Translations under genes and position numbers: made by a program | NCBI GenBank assembly: GCA_021325355.1 | Contig: JAJPHI010000013.1 | Coordinates: 1 to 41,854, forward strand | Direction of reading: 5' to 3' | Origin: Pseudomonadota bacterium | Lineage (GTDB): Bacteria > Desulfobacterota > Binatia > Binatales > Binataceae | DNA: 41,854 bases | Shown: positions 1-8,822 of the stretch, in pieces | Numbering within the stretch: the first letter of the stretch is position 1 | Layout of the letters: each line of letters starts with the position of its first letter | Notes under the pieces: model-generated | Told to the model about the DNA's origin: nothing | What the model saw: only the letters and a program-made list of their open reading frames with translations | Database searches by the model: none

Positions 1-1360
1 CGCCGGTGCGCGGATCGAGGGCCACCAGTGTGCTTTGCAGGCGCTCTGCGGGATTACTGCGGCGCAGCCGCGGATGCGCGCGTTCGAGCCGTTCGAGGTT
101 GGCCGTGACGGCCTCCGCGGCGCTCTCCTGCATATCCGGGTCGAGCGTCGAATAGACGCGCAGGCCGGCCAGGTGATGGGCATCCAGGCCGGGTAGCCGC
201 TCGACCTGGGCGATGACCAGGTCGGTAAAGTAAGGCGCGCGGCGGAGACCGAGGCCCTTGACGGTCTCGACGGGCGCGGCACGGGCCTCGGCGTACTGAG
301 CGTTATCGAGCAGATGCGCCCGCCACATCAGCGTGAGCACCGTATCGCGCCGCACACGCGCCGCGTCGGGATGGCGGCGGGGGTCGTAGAGCGTCGGCGC
401 CTGAATCATGCCGATCAGGGTGGCCGCCTCGGCCGGCGTGACCTGCCGGATATCCTTATTAAAGTAGTAGCGCGCCGCCAGCGGCAGCCCATAGACCGGC
501 GTGCCGTCGTACTCGCCCATCGCGACGTCATTGACGTAGCGTTCGAGGATATCGTGCTTCGAGAGGCGAAGCTCGAGCACGAGCGCGATGGCGAGCTCGC
601 GGAACTTGCGGCCGAAGGTCCGCTGACGATTGTCGATAAAAGTGCGCGCCAGTTGCTGGGTAATCGTGCTGGCGCCCTGGCGCAGCCGATGGCTGTGGAA
701 GTCGATAAGGGCGGCCTCGATGATGCGGATGGGATCGAAGCCGAAGTGATAATAGAAGAAGCGGTCCTCGGTCGCGAGCAGCCCTTTCGTCAGATAGGGG
801 GGTATCTCGTCGAGCGGCACTTCGACCCGCTCGGCGGGAGCGTCGGGCAGCAGTCGCCCGATCACTTCCGGCTCGACCATCGCCGCGGGCAGACTCACCC
901 CGAAGGCATCGGCGATGTCGGTGACGGTATCGTGGGCGAAGCGAATGCGGACGAGAGCCGCCGGATAGCCTTGAGTGCCGATAGCAAAGTCCCGGGTAAA
1001 AAGCGTTATCCCGTGCGCGTCGAGCGCGAATTCGCCCGGATGAGTGGGATTGGCAACGCGGATATAGCTCAGGCGGTCGAGGCGATCGAGCAGATGGAGC
1101 GCCGCAAGATCATCATGCGGATGGATCACCAGCGGAGCCGAGTAAATCGCCGAGGTCAGGGCCGCGCGCCGTTGCTCGATGAGCGTGGAGATGGAGGCGT
1201 AAAGGCCGGCGAGATAGAAGCCGAGGGCGAAGGCGGCACCGAGCAAAAGGCCGGCGAGGCCGCGCCGCCATCCGATGCGCCGGGCGAGATTGCGCACTCC
1301 GCCCGTCAGCCGCGCGCCCCATCCGCTCCGCGTCTTGCCCCGCTTTCGCGACTTTGCCAT
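1..1360 (-). CDS. mrcB: Bifunctional penicillin-binding protein 1B (N-terminal part)
   Basis: Class A PBP that polymerises lipid II and cross-links peptidoglycan at the outer face of the inner membrane. Reading the minus strand from the ATG at 1360 gives a basic cytoplasmic tail, one membrane anchor around residues 35-55, and a UB2H-like domain (a THPGEF segment as in E. coli PBP1B). A GT51 transglycosylase domain follows, with ATEDRFF (catalytic Glu), QGASTITQQLARTF and an RKFRE...ILERYVN block. About 453 codons are present; the transpeptidase domain lies beyond the window edge, so the gene is partial only because of the window. UB2H is the reason to prefer PBP1B over PBP1A. The start has no strong ribosome binding site but fits the family N-terminus. 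Confidence 0.92.
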   Translation of the reverse strand, partial: MAKSRKRGKTRSGWGARLTGGVRNLARRIGWRRGLAGLLLGAAFALGFYLAGLYASISTLIEQRRAALTSAIYSAPLVIHPHDDLAALHLLDRLDRLSYIRVANPTHPGEFALDAHGITLFTRDFAIGTQGYPAALVRIRFAHDTVTDIADAFGVSLPAAMVEPEVIGRLLPDAPAERVEVPLDEIPPYLTKGLLATEDRFFYYHFGFDPIRIIEAALIDFHSHRLRQGASTITQQLARTFIDNRQRTFGRKFRELAIALVLELRLSKHDILERYVNDVAMGEYDGTPVYGLPLAARYYFNKDIRQVTPAEAATLIGMIQAPTLYDPRRHPDAARVRRDTVLTLMWRAHLLDNAQYAEARAAPVETVKGLGLRRAPYFTDLVIAQVERLPGLDAHHLAGLRVYSTLDPDMQESAAEAVTANLERLERAHPRLRRSNPAERLQSTLVALDPRTG

Positions 1361-1445
1361 CGCCCCGCCCGCCGTTAACTATAGCCGAAAGTCGTGCCGC
1401 GCGAGGGATACGGATGCGGCGTCAGGCGAAGCGGAAAGCCGCCGC

Positions 1446-3128
1446 CTAGCAGCGCAGGAGGAAGCGGATATCGCCGAAGCGGACCTCGCTGCCGGAGGCG
1501 ACACGCACGGAGCCCTGCACGAGTTGATCGTTGACGTAGCTGCCGTTGGTCGAGTTAAGGTCGGTGAGCTCGAAGAAGCCGTCGCGGCGGACCAGGCGCG
1601 CATGATTGCGCGAGACGCTCGCGTGAGGAATGACGATATCATTGTTTTCGCCACGGCCGACGGCAATCTCCGGCTTCATCAGGGCGTATTCGGTGGGAAT
1701 CGATTCGAGGCGATCGAGCGCCTCGAGGCGGGCTTCACCGGGGCGATCGTTGGTGGTCGCCGGGACGAGGGGCGGCGCTGGTCGCGCGGGCGGCGCATGA
1801 GCGGCGCGGGCGCGCTGCGCGACCTCGCGGACGGCGGCGCCGAAGCTCGGCACGGGGGCGGCGTTCTGCGCCTCGACGATGGCTTTGAGCTCGTCGGCGC
1901 CGACTCCGAATCTCACGCGTGAGAGCGCGAAGAGGGCCATCAGCGCGATCAGCGGAACGGCCGCGTTCCACCAGGCAAAGGCAAGCTGCGGGAGCGACGT
2001 CTCACCGGAAGCGCCGCCTGCGCTCGGAACATTTATCGCGGCGCCGCCGATCCCTTTGACCTGGTAAGAGGTGTCGGCGGAGGCCGACTGCCCGTTGTAG
2101 GTGACGCGCAGTTCAACGTTGCGGCGGGTGCCGTCTTCGATCGGGCGCGGCGTGCGATAGGTCAGCGAGTATTCGGTCGCGATGGAATGGCCAATCTCGC
2201 GCACCAGTTCGGGAAAGCGGCTGCCGCCGTCGGTCACGATATTGTAAAGGCGGCCATGAGTGGCCTGCACGATCTCTTCGTATTGCGGCGCGATGAAGGG
2301 CGGCGGCGCGACCGCATAGAGCGTCAGCCCCTGCTTCTGATAGAGGTCGGCGACCTTCGGACCGGTCTCCTCGGTAACGTCGGCGTCCTTGTCCGGATGA
2401 TGCAACTGGTAGGCTTCGTCACCTTCGCGATCGGGACCGTCGCCGGCGACGTGGGGCGGCGCGTCGGTCACCAGCACCACGATCGCCTGCGCGTCGGGCC
2501 GAAACGGCAGCGTCGCGGCATAGGCGAGCCCGTCGAGCTGATCTTCGGGGATATCACCGCCGCCGCCGGCATGCAGGGCGCCGACCCAGCCGATGAACTT
2601 GTTGACGTCGGGCGTGAGCTGGTTGCGATACTCGCAGTTGCAGTCGGGATACTGCGAGACCACGTAATCCTCAAAGGTCACCAGGCCGAGGCGAAAATCG
2701 CGATTGTTGGCGGCGAGATCGTGGGCGAAACTGATGATGCTCTGTTTGACGCCGTCGATATAGGGCTGCATCGACTCGGTGACGTCGAGGACGAAGACGA
2801 TATCGACGGGACGGCCCTGGCCGACGCCGCGGAAGTAGAGAATCTGGGCGGGCTGGCCGTCCTCGAAGACCTGGACGTCGTCCTTGGTCAGATTACCGAC
2901 CGGCGCGCCGTTCTGATCGGTCATGCCGAAATCGAGTTCGACGCCGCCGTCGGAGTCGAAATGGGAAAGGCCGGGATTGCCGATCGCGATCTGCAGGTCA
3001 GCGCGCGCGACTGAAGGCCGAGCCAGCAGCAGAAGCGGCAGCGCCAGAGCGGCGACCACGAGGCCAACAGCCGGACTTCTCACGTGGCGTATTTTAGCAG
3101 GCACCGGAGACATAACGTAATCAGGCAT
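1446..3128 (-). CDS. VWA domain protein with C-terminal FHA domain
   Basis: Membrane protein of about 560 residues. Order: signal peptide or anchor (hydrophobic run near residues 20-36), a short beta-rich region, a von Willebrand A domain from about residue 108 with a MIDAS of the DxTxS type (DVTESM), a transmembrane segment near residues 385-405, a linker rich in Ala, Pro and Arg, and a C-terminal FHA domain (GRGENND, SRNHARL, NSTNGS motifs). FHA domains bind phosphothreonine; VWA domains bind protein ligands through a metal. The predicted topology puts VWA outside and FHA in the cytoplasm. A TTG at 3149 and an ATG at 3113 are alternative starts; none has a clear ribosome binding site. Function is not known from context. 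Confidence 0.88.
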   Translation of the reverse strand: MPDYVMSPVPAKIRHVRSPAVGLVVAALALPLLLLARPSVARADLQIAIGNPGLSHFDSDGGVELDFGMTDQNGAPVGNLTKDDVQVFEDGQPAQILYFRGVGQGRPVDIVFVLDVTESMQPYIDGVKQSIISFAHDLAANNRDFRLGLVTFEDYVVSQYPDCNCEYRNQLTPDVNKFIGWVGALHAGGGGDIPEDQLDGLAYAATLPFRPDAQAIVVLVTDAPPHVAGDGPDREGDEAYQLHHPDKDADVTEETGPKVADLYQKQGLTLYAVAPPPFIAPQYEEIVQATHGRLYNIVTDGGSRFPELVREIGHSIATEYSLTYRTPRPIEDGTRRNVELRVTYNGQSASADTSYQVKGIGGAAINVPSAGGASGETSLPQLAFAWWNAAVPLIALMALFALSRVRFGVGADELKAIVEAQNAAPVPSFGAAVREVAQRARAAHAPPARPAPPLVPATTNDRPGEARLEALDRLESIPTEYALMKPEIAVGRGENNDIVIPHASVSRNHARLVRRDGFFELTDLNSTNGSYVNDQLVQGSVRVASGSEVRFGDIRFLLRC

Positions 3129-3257
3129 GGGCAAAACTGACGGCGGCAACCGGTTTTGCCCAACGTATCACCAATCTGACGAAAGGAACCCAGCTTGCCT
3201 TCACCGGCTCGATAGGTTATCCCAATTCGCTGACTTAGCAGTTGGCGGGGTCATGGC

Positions 3258-5633
3258 GTGAAGCATTTGAGCGCGCGATGGGTAGCGGTGGTTTGTTTGA
3301 CCCCGGTGCTTATTCTGATTGCGATCCTCTTCGGCGATATCAAACGGGTGCTGGCGCAGTCGGGCAGCGTCAAGGGCACGGTGCAGATCGCGTTCAGCGC
3401 GGTCATCAACAGTTCGGTCAATAATCTCAACTTCCAGAGCGTGCAGTTGAATGTAATCTCGGTGCGCCTCAACCCGCACAAGAGCACCGAGAACGTCACC
3501 GACACGACGCCCGGATGGCAGACTATCAGCGTACCGAGCGGCACGACCGCCGGCGAAACCAACACCTCGGTCTCTTTCGGGACCAATTTCGGCCCCAACG
3601 GCACGACAGTCGGTATCGGCATGGGGCGGACCGAGATGGCGATCAACCTTTCGGCGCTGCAGGGCAGCGTGCAGCTCTTCAACACCGGCAAGATCAAGGC
3701 GCAGACCTACAACTGGCTCGAACTGGTGCTCGATCCGAGCACGCCCGGATCGGTGATTTCCCAGTGCGGCGGCAACACCGCGAGCGGCGAGGGCTGTATC
3801 ACGTATCCGCTGCAATTCAGCTCGACCGGGTCGAGCTCGATCATTCTTAATCTGGCGCCCAATTCGATCACCCTGACGCGCAAGACCAGCATCCTGCTGC
3901 CGATCGCGATCGCGGTGGACTTGGGCGCGCCGCCGACCCAGTCCAATCAGACCGTGCTCTTGAACTCGGTCAATATCTGTCCCCTGCAGACCCTGACGAG
4001 CGGTCCGCTGCCGCAGTGTCTGAGCACCCCGCCTTTCCTTAACTTCCCGGGCCTGAATGCCGGCGAAATCCAGGATACGGTCGATGGCTCGGTCAAGAAG
4101 ACGACGGTCAATGCCGAGCAGGTCGGGACCGGCAACGTGATCGCGAGCGTGCCGGTGAACACGAGCGATCACTCGTACGACATCGTGCTGCCGACCGGCA
4201 ACTACGACCTCTACGTGCGATCCGGGTCGGGTCATACGATCGAGGCGCACTCGAACGTTTTTGTACCGGCGGGCCAGTTTTCCGCAGGATCGTTCCCCTC
4301 GCCCGATCCCTTCCATTTCTCGGTGACGACCCACGACACCAGCAATCTGAGCGGCAAGATTGTCGACAACTGCACCGGCTCGGCAATCTCGGGCGCCACT
4401 TTCGAGCTGTTCGCCCCGCCGAGCATCGTCAACCTGACCAGTCCGGCGCCGGGCGTGAGCCCCACGCCCACACCCAACTATGTTGACTGCGCGTCGCCGG
4501 GTCCGGGGACGCCGACGCCGGCGGCTTGCACAAGCTGCGCCCTGACGACCAACAGTTCGGGCGGCACGCAGATTCCGGATAACTGCGTGGTTATCGGGAC
4601 GGCGTCGAGCGACGATATCGGCAACTATCCGCTGCCGGGCAGCACCAGCGTCAAACCGGCCTTCAACGGTATTCCCAAGCTGCCGGCGCCCAGCGCGAGC
4701 CAGACGCCGACCGAACAGTATGCGCTCGAAGCGATCGCGCCCGGTTACAACACCGAGATCCTGAACGTCAATACCAACAAGACCGGATCGTTCGAGTGCC
4801 TGAGCTCGGGCTTCAACAAAAAGGCCGGGATCGTCCCCTGCAACTTCTCGATGCCGCGCGGCGAGCTCGATATCACGGCGAGCGTGGCGCAGGCGCCGAC
4901 GGTCAACAATGACAACGTGCTGGTCACGGCCGAGGACAGCGGCACCTTCACCGGCGAGAACGTCGGCATGACGGCGATCCAGGTGGGTAATACGTCGAAT
5001 CTCAATCCTCTGCCGCTGTTCGTGCCGGCCAACTCGACGCCGACGCCGAACTCGACGGCGAGCCCGTATTACGTGCCGGCGCCGGCGGCTTACGATATCT
5101 TCAGCTCGGTGCAGGATCTCTTCGGGGCAGTGCCGCAGACGACGAGCGGACATACGTTCGGCGTGCTGAGCGCGGTCCCAGCGCCGGGCCTCTGCGCGAC
5201 AGCGACGCCGGCGCCGCTTTCAACCATGGCCTGTGTGGGGCACGGCAGCGTCAGCGGCAGCTTCCAGCCCGGCTTTCCGGATCAGGATACCTTGATAGTC
5301 GCGGCCAAGGCCGATCCGGCGGCGCCCGCCAACCTCGTCGATGTCATCGTCAATCAGGCCCCGCAGGCCGCGACCTTCAATCAGTTCGCGGTGTGTGCGC
5401 CCGACGACACCTACACCATCACGCACTATGAAACGCTGCCGAGTCCGGCCTCGCCGACGCCGATCGCGAGCGCTCCGGATATCGCGCTGACCGCGCCGAC
5501 GCAGATAGGTCTTGGATCACCGGCGCCGACGCCGTTGTGCCATAGTATCTGCAGCGATTTCACCCAACCGTCGGGCAGCACCAACGCCTGCTGGCTCTGC
5601 CTCGCCAGCTCGCCCCTGCCGAACCCGCTCTAG
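3258..5633 (+). CDS. Large secreted DUF4382-like protein with Pro-Thr-rich segments
   Basis: A 791-residue protein with an N-terminal hydrophobic signal or anchor (about residues 8-26) ending near VLAQSG. The next 200 residues resemble DUF4382-type beta domains (GSVKGTVQIAF, a strand pattern around WLELVLDPS). Later segments look like carboxypeptidase-regulatory-type beta folds (SGKIVDNCTGSAISGATFEL) joined by low-complexity SPTPTPN and GTPTPA linkers. Cysteines occur in pairs, as in exported proteins. The GTG start at 3258 follows a GGCGGGG stretch; no ATG upstream fits. The stop sits 4 bp before the next gene, a lipoprotein, so the two are probably co-transcribed. No enzyme motif is visible; a surface or adhesive role is only a guess. 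Confidence 0.8.
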   Translation: MKHLSARWVAVVCLTPVLILIAILFGDIKRVLAQSGSVKGTVQIAFSAVINSSVNNLNFQSVQLNVISVRLNPHKSTENVTDTTPGWQTISVPSGTTAGETNTSVSFGTNFGPNGTTVGIGMGRTEMAINLSALQGSVQLFNTGKIKAQTYNWLELVLDPSTPGSVISQCGGNTASGEGCITYPLQFSSTGSSSIILNLAPNSITLTRKTSILLPIAIAVDLGAPPTQSNQTVLLNSVNICPLQTLTSGPLPQCLSTPPFLNFPGLNAGEIQDTVDGSVKKTTVNAEQVGTGNVIASVPVNTSDHSYDIVLPTGNYDLYVRSGSGHTIEAHSNVFVPAGQFSAGSFPSPDPFHFSVTTHDTSNLSGKIVDNCTGSAISGATFELFAPPSIVNLTSPAPGVSPTPTPNYVDCASPGPGTPTPAACTSCALTTNSSGGTQIPDNCVVIGTASSDDIGNYPLPGSTSVKPAFNGIPKLPAPSASQTPTEQYALEAIAPGYNTEILNVNTNKTGSFECLSSGFNKKAGIVPCNFSMPRGELDITASVAQAPTVNNDNVLVTAEDSGTFTGENVGMTAIQVGNTSNLNPLPLFVPANSTPTPNSTASPYYVPAPAAYDIFSSVQDLFGAVPQTTSGHTFGVLSAVPAPGLCATATPAPLSTMACVGHGSVSGSFQPGFPDQDTLIVAAKADPAAPANLVDVIVNQAPQAATFNQFAVCAPDDTYTITHYETLPSPASPTPIASAPDIALTAPTQIGLGSPAPTPLCHSICSDFTQPSGSTNACWLCLASSPLPNPL

Positions 5634-5637
5634 AGCG

Positions 5638-6309
5638 ATGCGCAGGGTGACGCTAATCGCCGGCCTGGTGGCGGCAGTCCTGGGTGCCGGATGCAACGGG
5701 TTGGGGGGCGGCAACTCGACCAACCCGGGATCGACGCCCAACAGTTCGGCGCAGTTGGTCTTCCGCTTCGTCGGCAGCACCGGCGTGCCGTTTATCGCGA
5801 CGGTTTCGGATCCGCGCTCCTCGTGGCGGCTTCACGGCGTCGTCCCGCTTAATGTGCTGATCGTCAACGGGCCGCTGCCGAATCCGATTCGGATCATTGG
5901 CACCAAGGTGACCAACGACACGCGCCTGTTGAGCGTCGAGATTATCCAGGGCTTCAACGTGAAGACGATCGCGACGACCTCGACCCCATATGGCACGATC
6001 GTCGCCGGGATCAACGGCGCGCTGCCGGCCCTGGGCGCACCGGCTAATCCCGACGTGCGTTTTTACGTGAAGGGACCGCCGAACGGCGTGTACAATGCGC
6101 TGGTCGAGGATGAGAGCGTGGCCTACGTGCTGCAGGCGGCCTCGCCGACGGTTATCCTGTTTGATTCGCCCAACGGCAATTCCGAGACCGGGCGCGTCGA
6201 CGGGCAGTTCACGCAGGTCAAGGGCGCGCCGATCGATATCGATCTGTTCTTCAATAATCAGTTCGTGCATGCGAGCGGCAGCGGCACCTTCACGATCAAG
6301 ATTAATTGA
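5638..6309 (+). CDS. Putative lipoprotein downstream of the DUF4382-like protein
   Basis: A 223-residue exported protein. The first 19 residues form a lipoprotein signal peptide with lipobox LGAGC, so the mature protein should start at Cys19 and be lipid-anchored. The rest is predicted beta-rich with repeated SDPRSSW, LFDSPNGN and SGSGTFTIKI segments; no catalytic motif is recognised. The ATG at 5638 lies 4 bp after the preceding stop, which implies translational coupling, and the lipobox position confirms this start over the longer upstream reading frame. It likely works with the large secreted protein encoded before it. Confidence 0.82.
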   Translation: MRRVTLIAGLVAAVLGAGCNGLGGGNSTNPGSTPNSSAQLVFRFVGSTGVPFIATVSDPRSSWRLHGVVPLNVLIVNGPLPNPIRIIGTKVTNDTRLLSVEIIQGFNVKTIATTSTPYGTIVAGINGALPALGAPANPDVRFYVKGPPNGVYNALVEDESVAYVLQAASPTVILFDSPNGNSETGRVDGQFTQVKGAPIDIDLFFNNQFVHASGSGTFTIKIN

Positions 6310-6432
6310 ACCATCACGCCGGCGGCCCTCGCGCGACCGCGCCGCCAGACGGACGCCGGCGAGTTTTTCAGGCCGCGACCGCGCCGCCGGGCCGGCCGCG
6401 ACGATTCAGTGAGACGCCAGGGCGAGGCGCAA

Positions 6433-6461
6433 TTGACATACCGGGCATTAACGTTTTAAGT
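6433..6461 (+). promoter_or_regulatory. Candidate sigma-70 promoter upstream of the HlyD-like gene
   Basis: A perfect -35 hexamer TTGACA is at 6433-6438, followed after 17 bp by TTAAGT, a weak -10. The 7-bp arms CCGGGCA (6441-6447) and TGCCCGG (6473-6479) flank the -10 area and could be an operator. This lies about 75 bp before the chosen start of the HlyD-family gene. Confidence 0.35.
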
Positions 6462-6535
6462 AAGCCGCTAACTGCCCGGGGACGACATCCCTCGCGCCCA
6501 CCGGGATGGGAATCGGAGAGTATCGTACAGACGCA

Positions 6536-7693
6536 ATGAAACCCGTGATCCGCAGAATTCTGCTCGCGGTTGTTATAATTATCCTGCTAATCGCGATTAT
6601 TCCGGCCTGGCATTACTACAAATACTTTGCCGTACACGTTTCGACCGACGACGCTTACGTGGACGGCACCGTCGCGCTCGTCTCCTCACGGATCCCGGGC
6701 ACCGTCACGCGGCTGTTTGTCGAAGACAACTGGAAGGTCAAGGGCGGCGACCTTCTGCTGGAGCTCGATCCGCGCGACTACCAGGAGCGCGTGTTCGAGG
6801 CGCAGGCGCAGCTCGAACGCGCCGAGCAGTCGGTCGATCAGCTTTACGCTCAGCTCGACGCCGCCGAGGCGGGTCTGAATCTCGCCGGCTCGCAATTGCG
6901 ACAGGCGCAGATCGACTATGATCGCGCGGCGAAGCTCGCCCGCGAAGGGGTCGTTTCGAAGGAATACTACGATCAGGCAACCACCGGACTGCGCGTGGCG
7001 ATTGCCGACCGCGCGCTCGCCGAGCATCAGCTCGAGCAGGCGCGGGCCGCGCTCGGCGCCGACGCCGTGGATCACGCGCGTTATGCGCGTCCGATCGTAC
7101 AGCAGGCGCAGGCCGCGCTCGACATGGCCAAGCTCGATTTGAGCTATACGGAGATTCGCGCGCCGCTCAGCGGAATCGTGACCCGCAAGAGCGTTCACGT
7201 CGGCACGCGGGTGCAACCCGGTGAACCGTTGCTGGCGATCGTGCCGATCGATCGGCTGTATATCACGGCCAACTACAAGGAGACGCAGCTCACCGACGTG
7301 CGGGTGGGTCAGCCGGCCGAGGTGACCGCGGATATCTATCCCGGCTATACCTACAAGGCGCACGTTGATTCGATCAGCGCCGGCACCGGTGCGGCATTCG
7401 CCCTGCTGCCGCCGGAAAATGCCACCGGCAACTGGGTCAAGGTGGTGCAGCGCGTGCCGGTGAAGATCGTGCTCGATGAACCGCCGCCGCCGGACAAACC
7501 GCTGCGCGTCGGGCTTTCGGTTGACGTTTCAATCGATATCTCGAACACCAATGGGCCGCTGCTCTCGTCGACCATTCAGCAGGCCTACGAGCAGAAAGCG
7601 GCGAATCCGAACCTTGCGCCGGAGAAGCTCCAGTCGCTACCACAGACGACGGTGCCCGCACCTCAAGGGCAGCCGCTCCCGCAGCAGCCGTAA
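6536..7693 (+). CDS. HlyD/EmrA-family membrane fusion protein
   Basis: Periplasmic adaptor of a tripartite efflux system, 385 residues. It has a short cytoplasmic N-terminus, one membrane segment (about residues 5-25), a biotinyl-lipoyl-like hairpin half (STDDAYVDG, VKGGDLLLELDPRDY), a long alpha-helical coiled-coil region (about residues 75-180), the second lipoyl half (APLSGIVTRKSVHVGTRV), and a beta-barrel domain. STDDAYVDG is typical of EmrA rather than AcrA. The C-terminus is a Pro/Gln-rich tail. ATG 6536 is preferred because the membrane segment then starts close to the N-terminus; an ATG at 6506 would add ten residues. No EmrB-type transporter or TolC is encoded next to it, so the partner is elsewhere. 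Confidence 0.88.
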   Translation: MKPVIRRILLAVVIIILLIAIIPAWHYYKYFAVHVSTDDAYVDGTVALVSSRIPGTVTRLFVEDNWKVKGGDLLLELDPRDYQERVFEAQAQLERAEQSVDQLYAQLDAAEAGLNLAGSQLRQAQIDYDRAAKLAREGVVSKEYYDQATTGLRVAIADRALAEHQLEQARAALGADAVDHARYARPIVQQAQAALDMAKLDLSYTEIRAPLSGIVTRKSVHVGTRVQPGEPLLAIVPIDRLYITANYKETQLTDVRVGQPAEVTADIYPGYTYKAHVDSISAGTGAAFALLPPENATGNWVKVVQRVPVKIVLDEPPPPDKPLRVGLSVDVSIDISNTNGPLLSSTIQQAYEQKAANPNLAPEKLQSLPQTTVPAPQGQPLPQQP

Positions 7694-7809
7694 CCGTAGC
7701 GCCGCCGGCGGACGCGCTCCGCGCCGCGCTCGCGGCGTACCTTGGGGCGAAGCTTCGCACCTTTCGCGAGCTGGCGAGCGGATGGGAAACGACGGTCTTC
7801 GAGTTCAGT

Positions 7810-8769
7810 GTGGCCGACGCCGGCGCGCGGCTACCGGAGAACGCCGTGGGGACACCGTTGGTCCTGCGCCTGTACCAGGGGCGCTTGGCGGACGAGAAGG
7901 CAGCGCGCGAGGCCGCAGCGATCCGGATGCTCGCGGCAACCGCCTATCCCGTGCCGCGTCCGTACCTGTTCGAGCCGGATCATCAAGCGCTCGGCGCGCC
8001 GTTTCTGGTGATGGAGCGGGTGGCGGGCGGTCCGCTTTTTTCGACCGGCAGTTTTGCCCGCGCGTTCAAGACCTTTTCGTTGGGATTTATCGATTTCGTC
8101 CGCCAACAGGCAGCACTCCATCGGCTGCGCTTACCGGCGGCGGGCGCCAGCGCGGGCCTGACGAGCGCGCGCGGCGGGGCGTCGGCAGGCGGAGGGTTGT
8201 TGACGCGGATCCTTGATCTCATCGAACGGCGAATCGCGCAGGGACCGTTGCCGGGGTTGCGCGAGGCCTTCGCGCGACTGCGTGAGCAGGCGGGTCGCTT
8301 TCAAACTGCGCCGGACGCGATCGTCCATCTGGACTATCATCCGCAGAACGTGATCGTGCGCAATTTCCGGGTAACCGGCGTGATTGATTGGGTGGCCGCC
8401 GATTACGGCGATCGGCATCTGTGCGCGGCGACCACGTCGGTAATTCTCGCGACGAGCGCGATGGAGCATCCGCGGTGGATGCGGGATAATGCGGCGGGCA
8501 ATTTTTTGCGGCGCGTTTTTCGGACGCTTTACCTGCCCCTCTATCACGCGCTGGCCCCGGTCGATCTTCCGCGTATCCGCTATTGCCAAGGGGTGGCCGC
8601 GCTGGCGCGACTCGCGATGTTCGGGCTGATGCAGACGCAGGGAGCGGAGGCCGCGGGCTTCCGCCGGGACGCTATCGCACACGTCACGCCGGACGTGGTA
8701 CGGCTGCTTTCGCGCTATGCCTCGCGGCGGATCGGCGTGCCGACCTGTCTGGCCGAAGAGCGCAAATAA
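7810..8769 (+). CDS. Aminoglycoside phosphotransferase (APH)-fold kinase
   Basis: Small-molecule kinase of the APH/choline kinase superfamily; substrate unknown. Visible motifs are the catalytic loop HLDYHPQN (HxDxxxxN) and the metal-binding IDW segment, with VMERV marking the hinge. Coordinates start at the first canonical start codon, GTG 7810, but the same frame reads upstream without a stop back to 7525 and encodes the expected N-lobe: a YLGAKLRTFRELASGWET stretch with the glycine loop just before 7810. No ATG, GTG or TTG occurs in that open stretch. The true protein therefore begins further upstream at a rare start codon, or the N-terminus is hidden by a frameshift or sequence error. It follows, and in the extended frame overlaps, the HlyD-like gene. 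Confidence 0.8.
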   Translation: MADAGARLPENAVGTPLVLRLYQGRLADEKAAREAAAIRMLAATAYPVPRPYLFEPDHQALGAPFLVMERVAGGPLFSTGSFARAFKTFSLGFIDFVRQQAALHRLRLPAAGASAGLTSARGGASAGGGLLTRILDLIERRIAQGPLPGLREAFARLREQAGRFQTAPDAIVHLDYHPQNVIVRNFRVTGVIDWVAADYGDRHLCAATTSVILATSAMEHPRWMRDNAAGNFLRRVFRTLYLPLYHALAPVDLPRIRYCQGVAALARLAMFGLMQTQGAEAAGFRRDAIAHVTPDVVRLLSRYASRRIGVPTCLAEERK

Positions 8770-8798
8770 AACGCCGGCATCTGGACGATGCCGGCGTT
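8770..8798. terminator. Bidirectional terminator hairpin
   Basis: A perfect 11-bp inverted repeat, AACGCCGGCAT (8770-8780) and ATGCCGGCGTT (8788-8798), with a 7-nt loop. It begins at the stop of the kinase gene and lies between two convergent genes, so it can serve both directions. Confidence 0.8.
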
Positions 8799-8822
8799 GA
8801 AAGTCGAGCAACTACCCTCGGC

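Noticed and set aside
314-1378. 354-codon plus-strand open frame
   Set aside because: Antisense to the PBP1B gene, whose catalytic motifs are all readable on the minus strand.
3201-5153. 650-codon Arg-rich open frame on the minus strand
   Set aside because: It is opposite the large secreted protein, is compositionally Arg-rich with no domain pattern, and the plus-strand frame has a signal peptide and structured segments.
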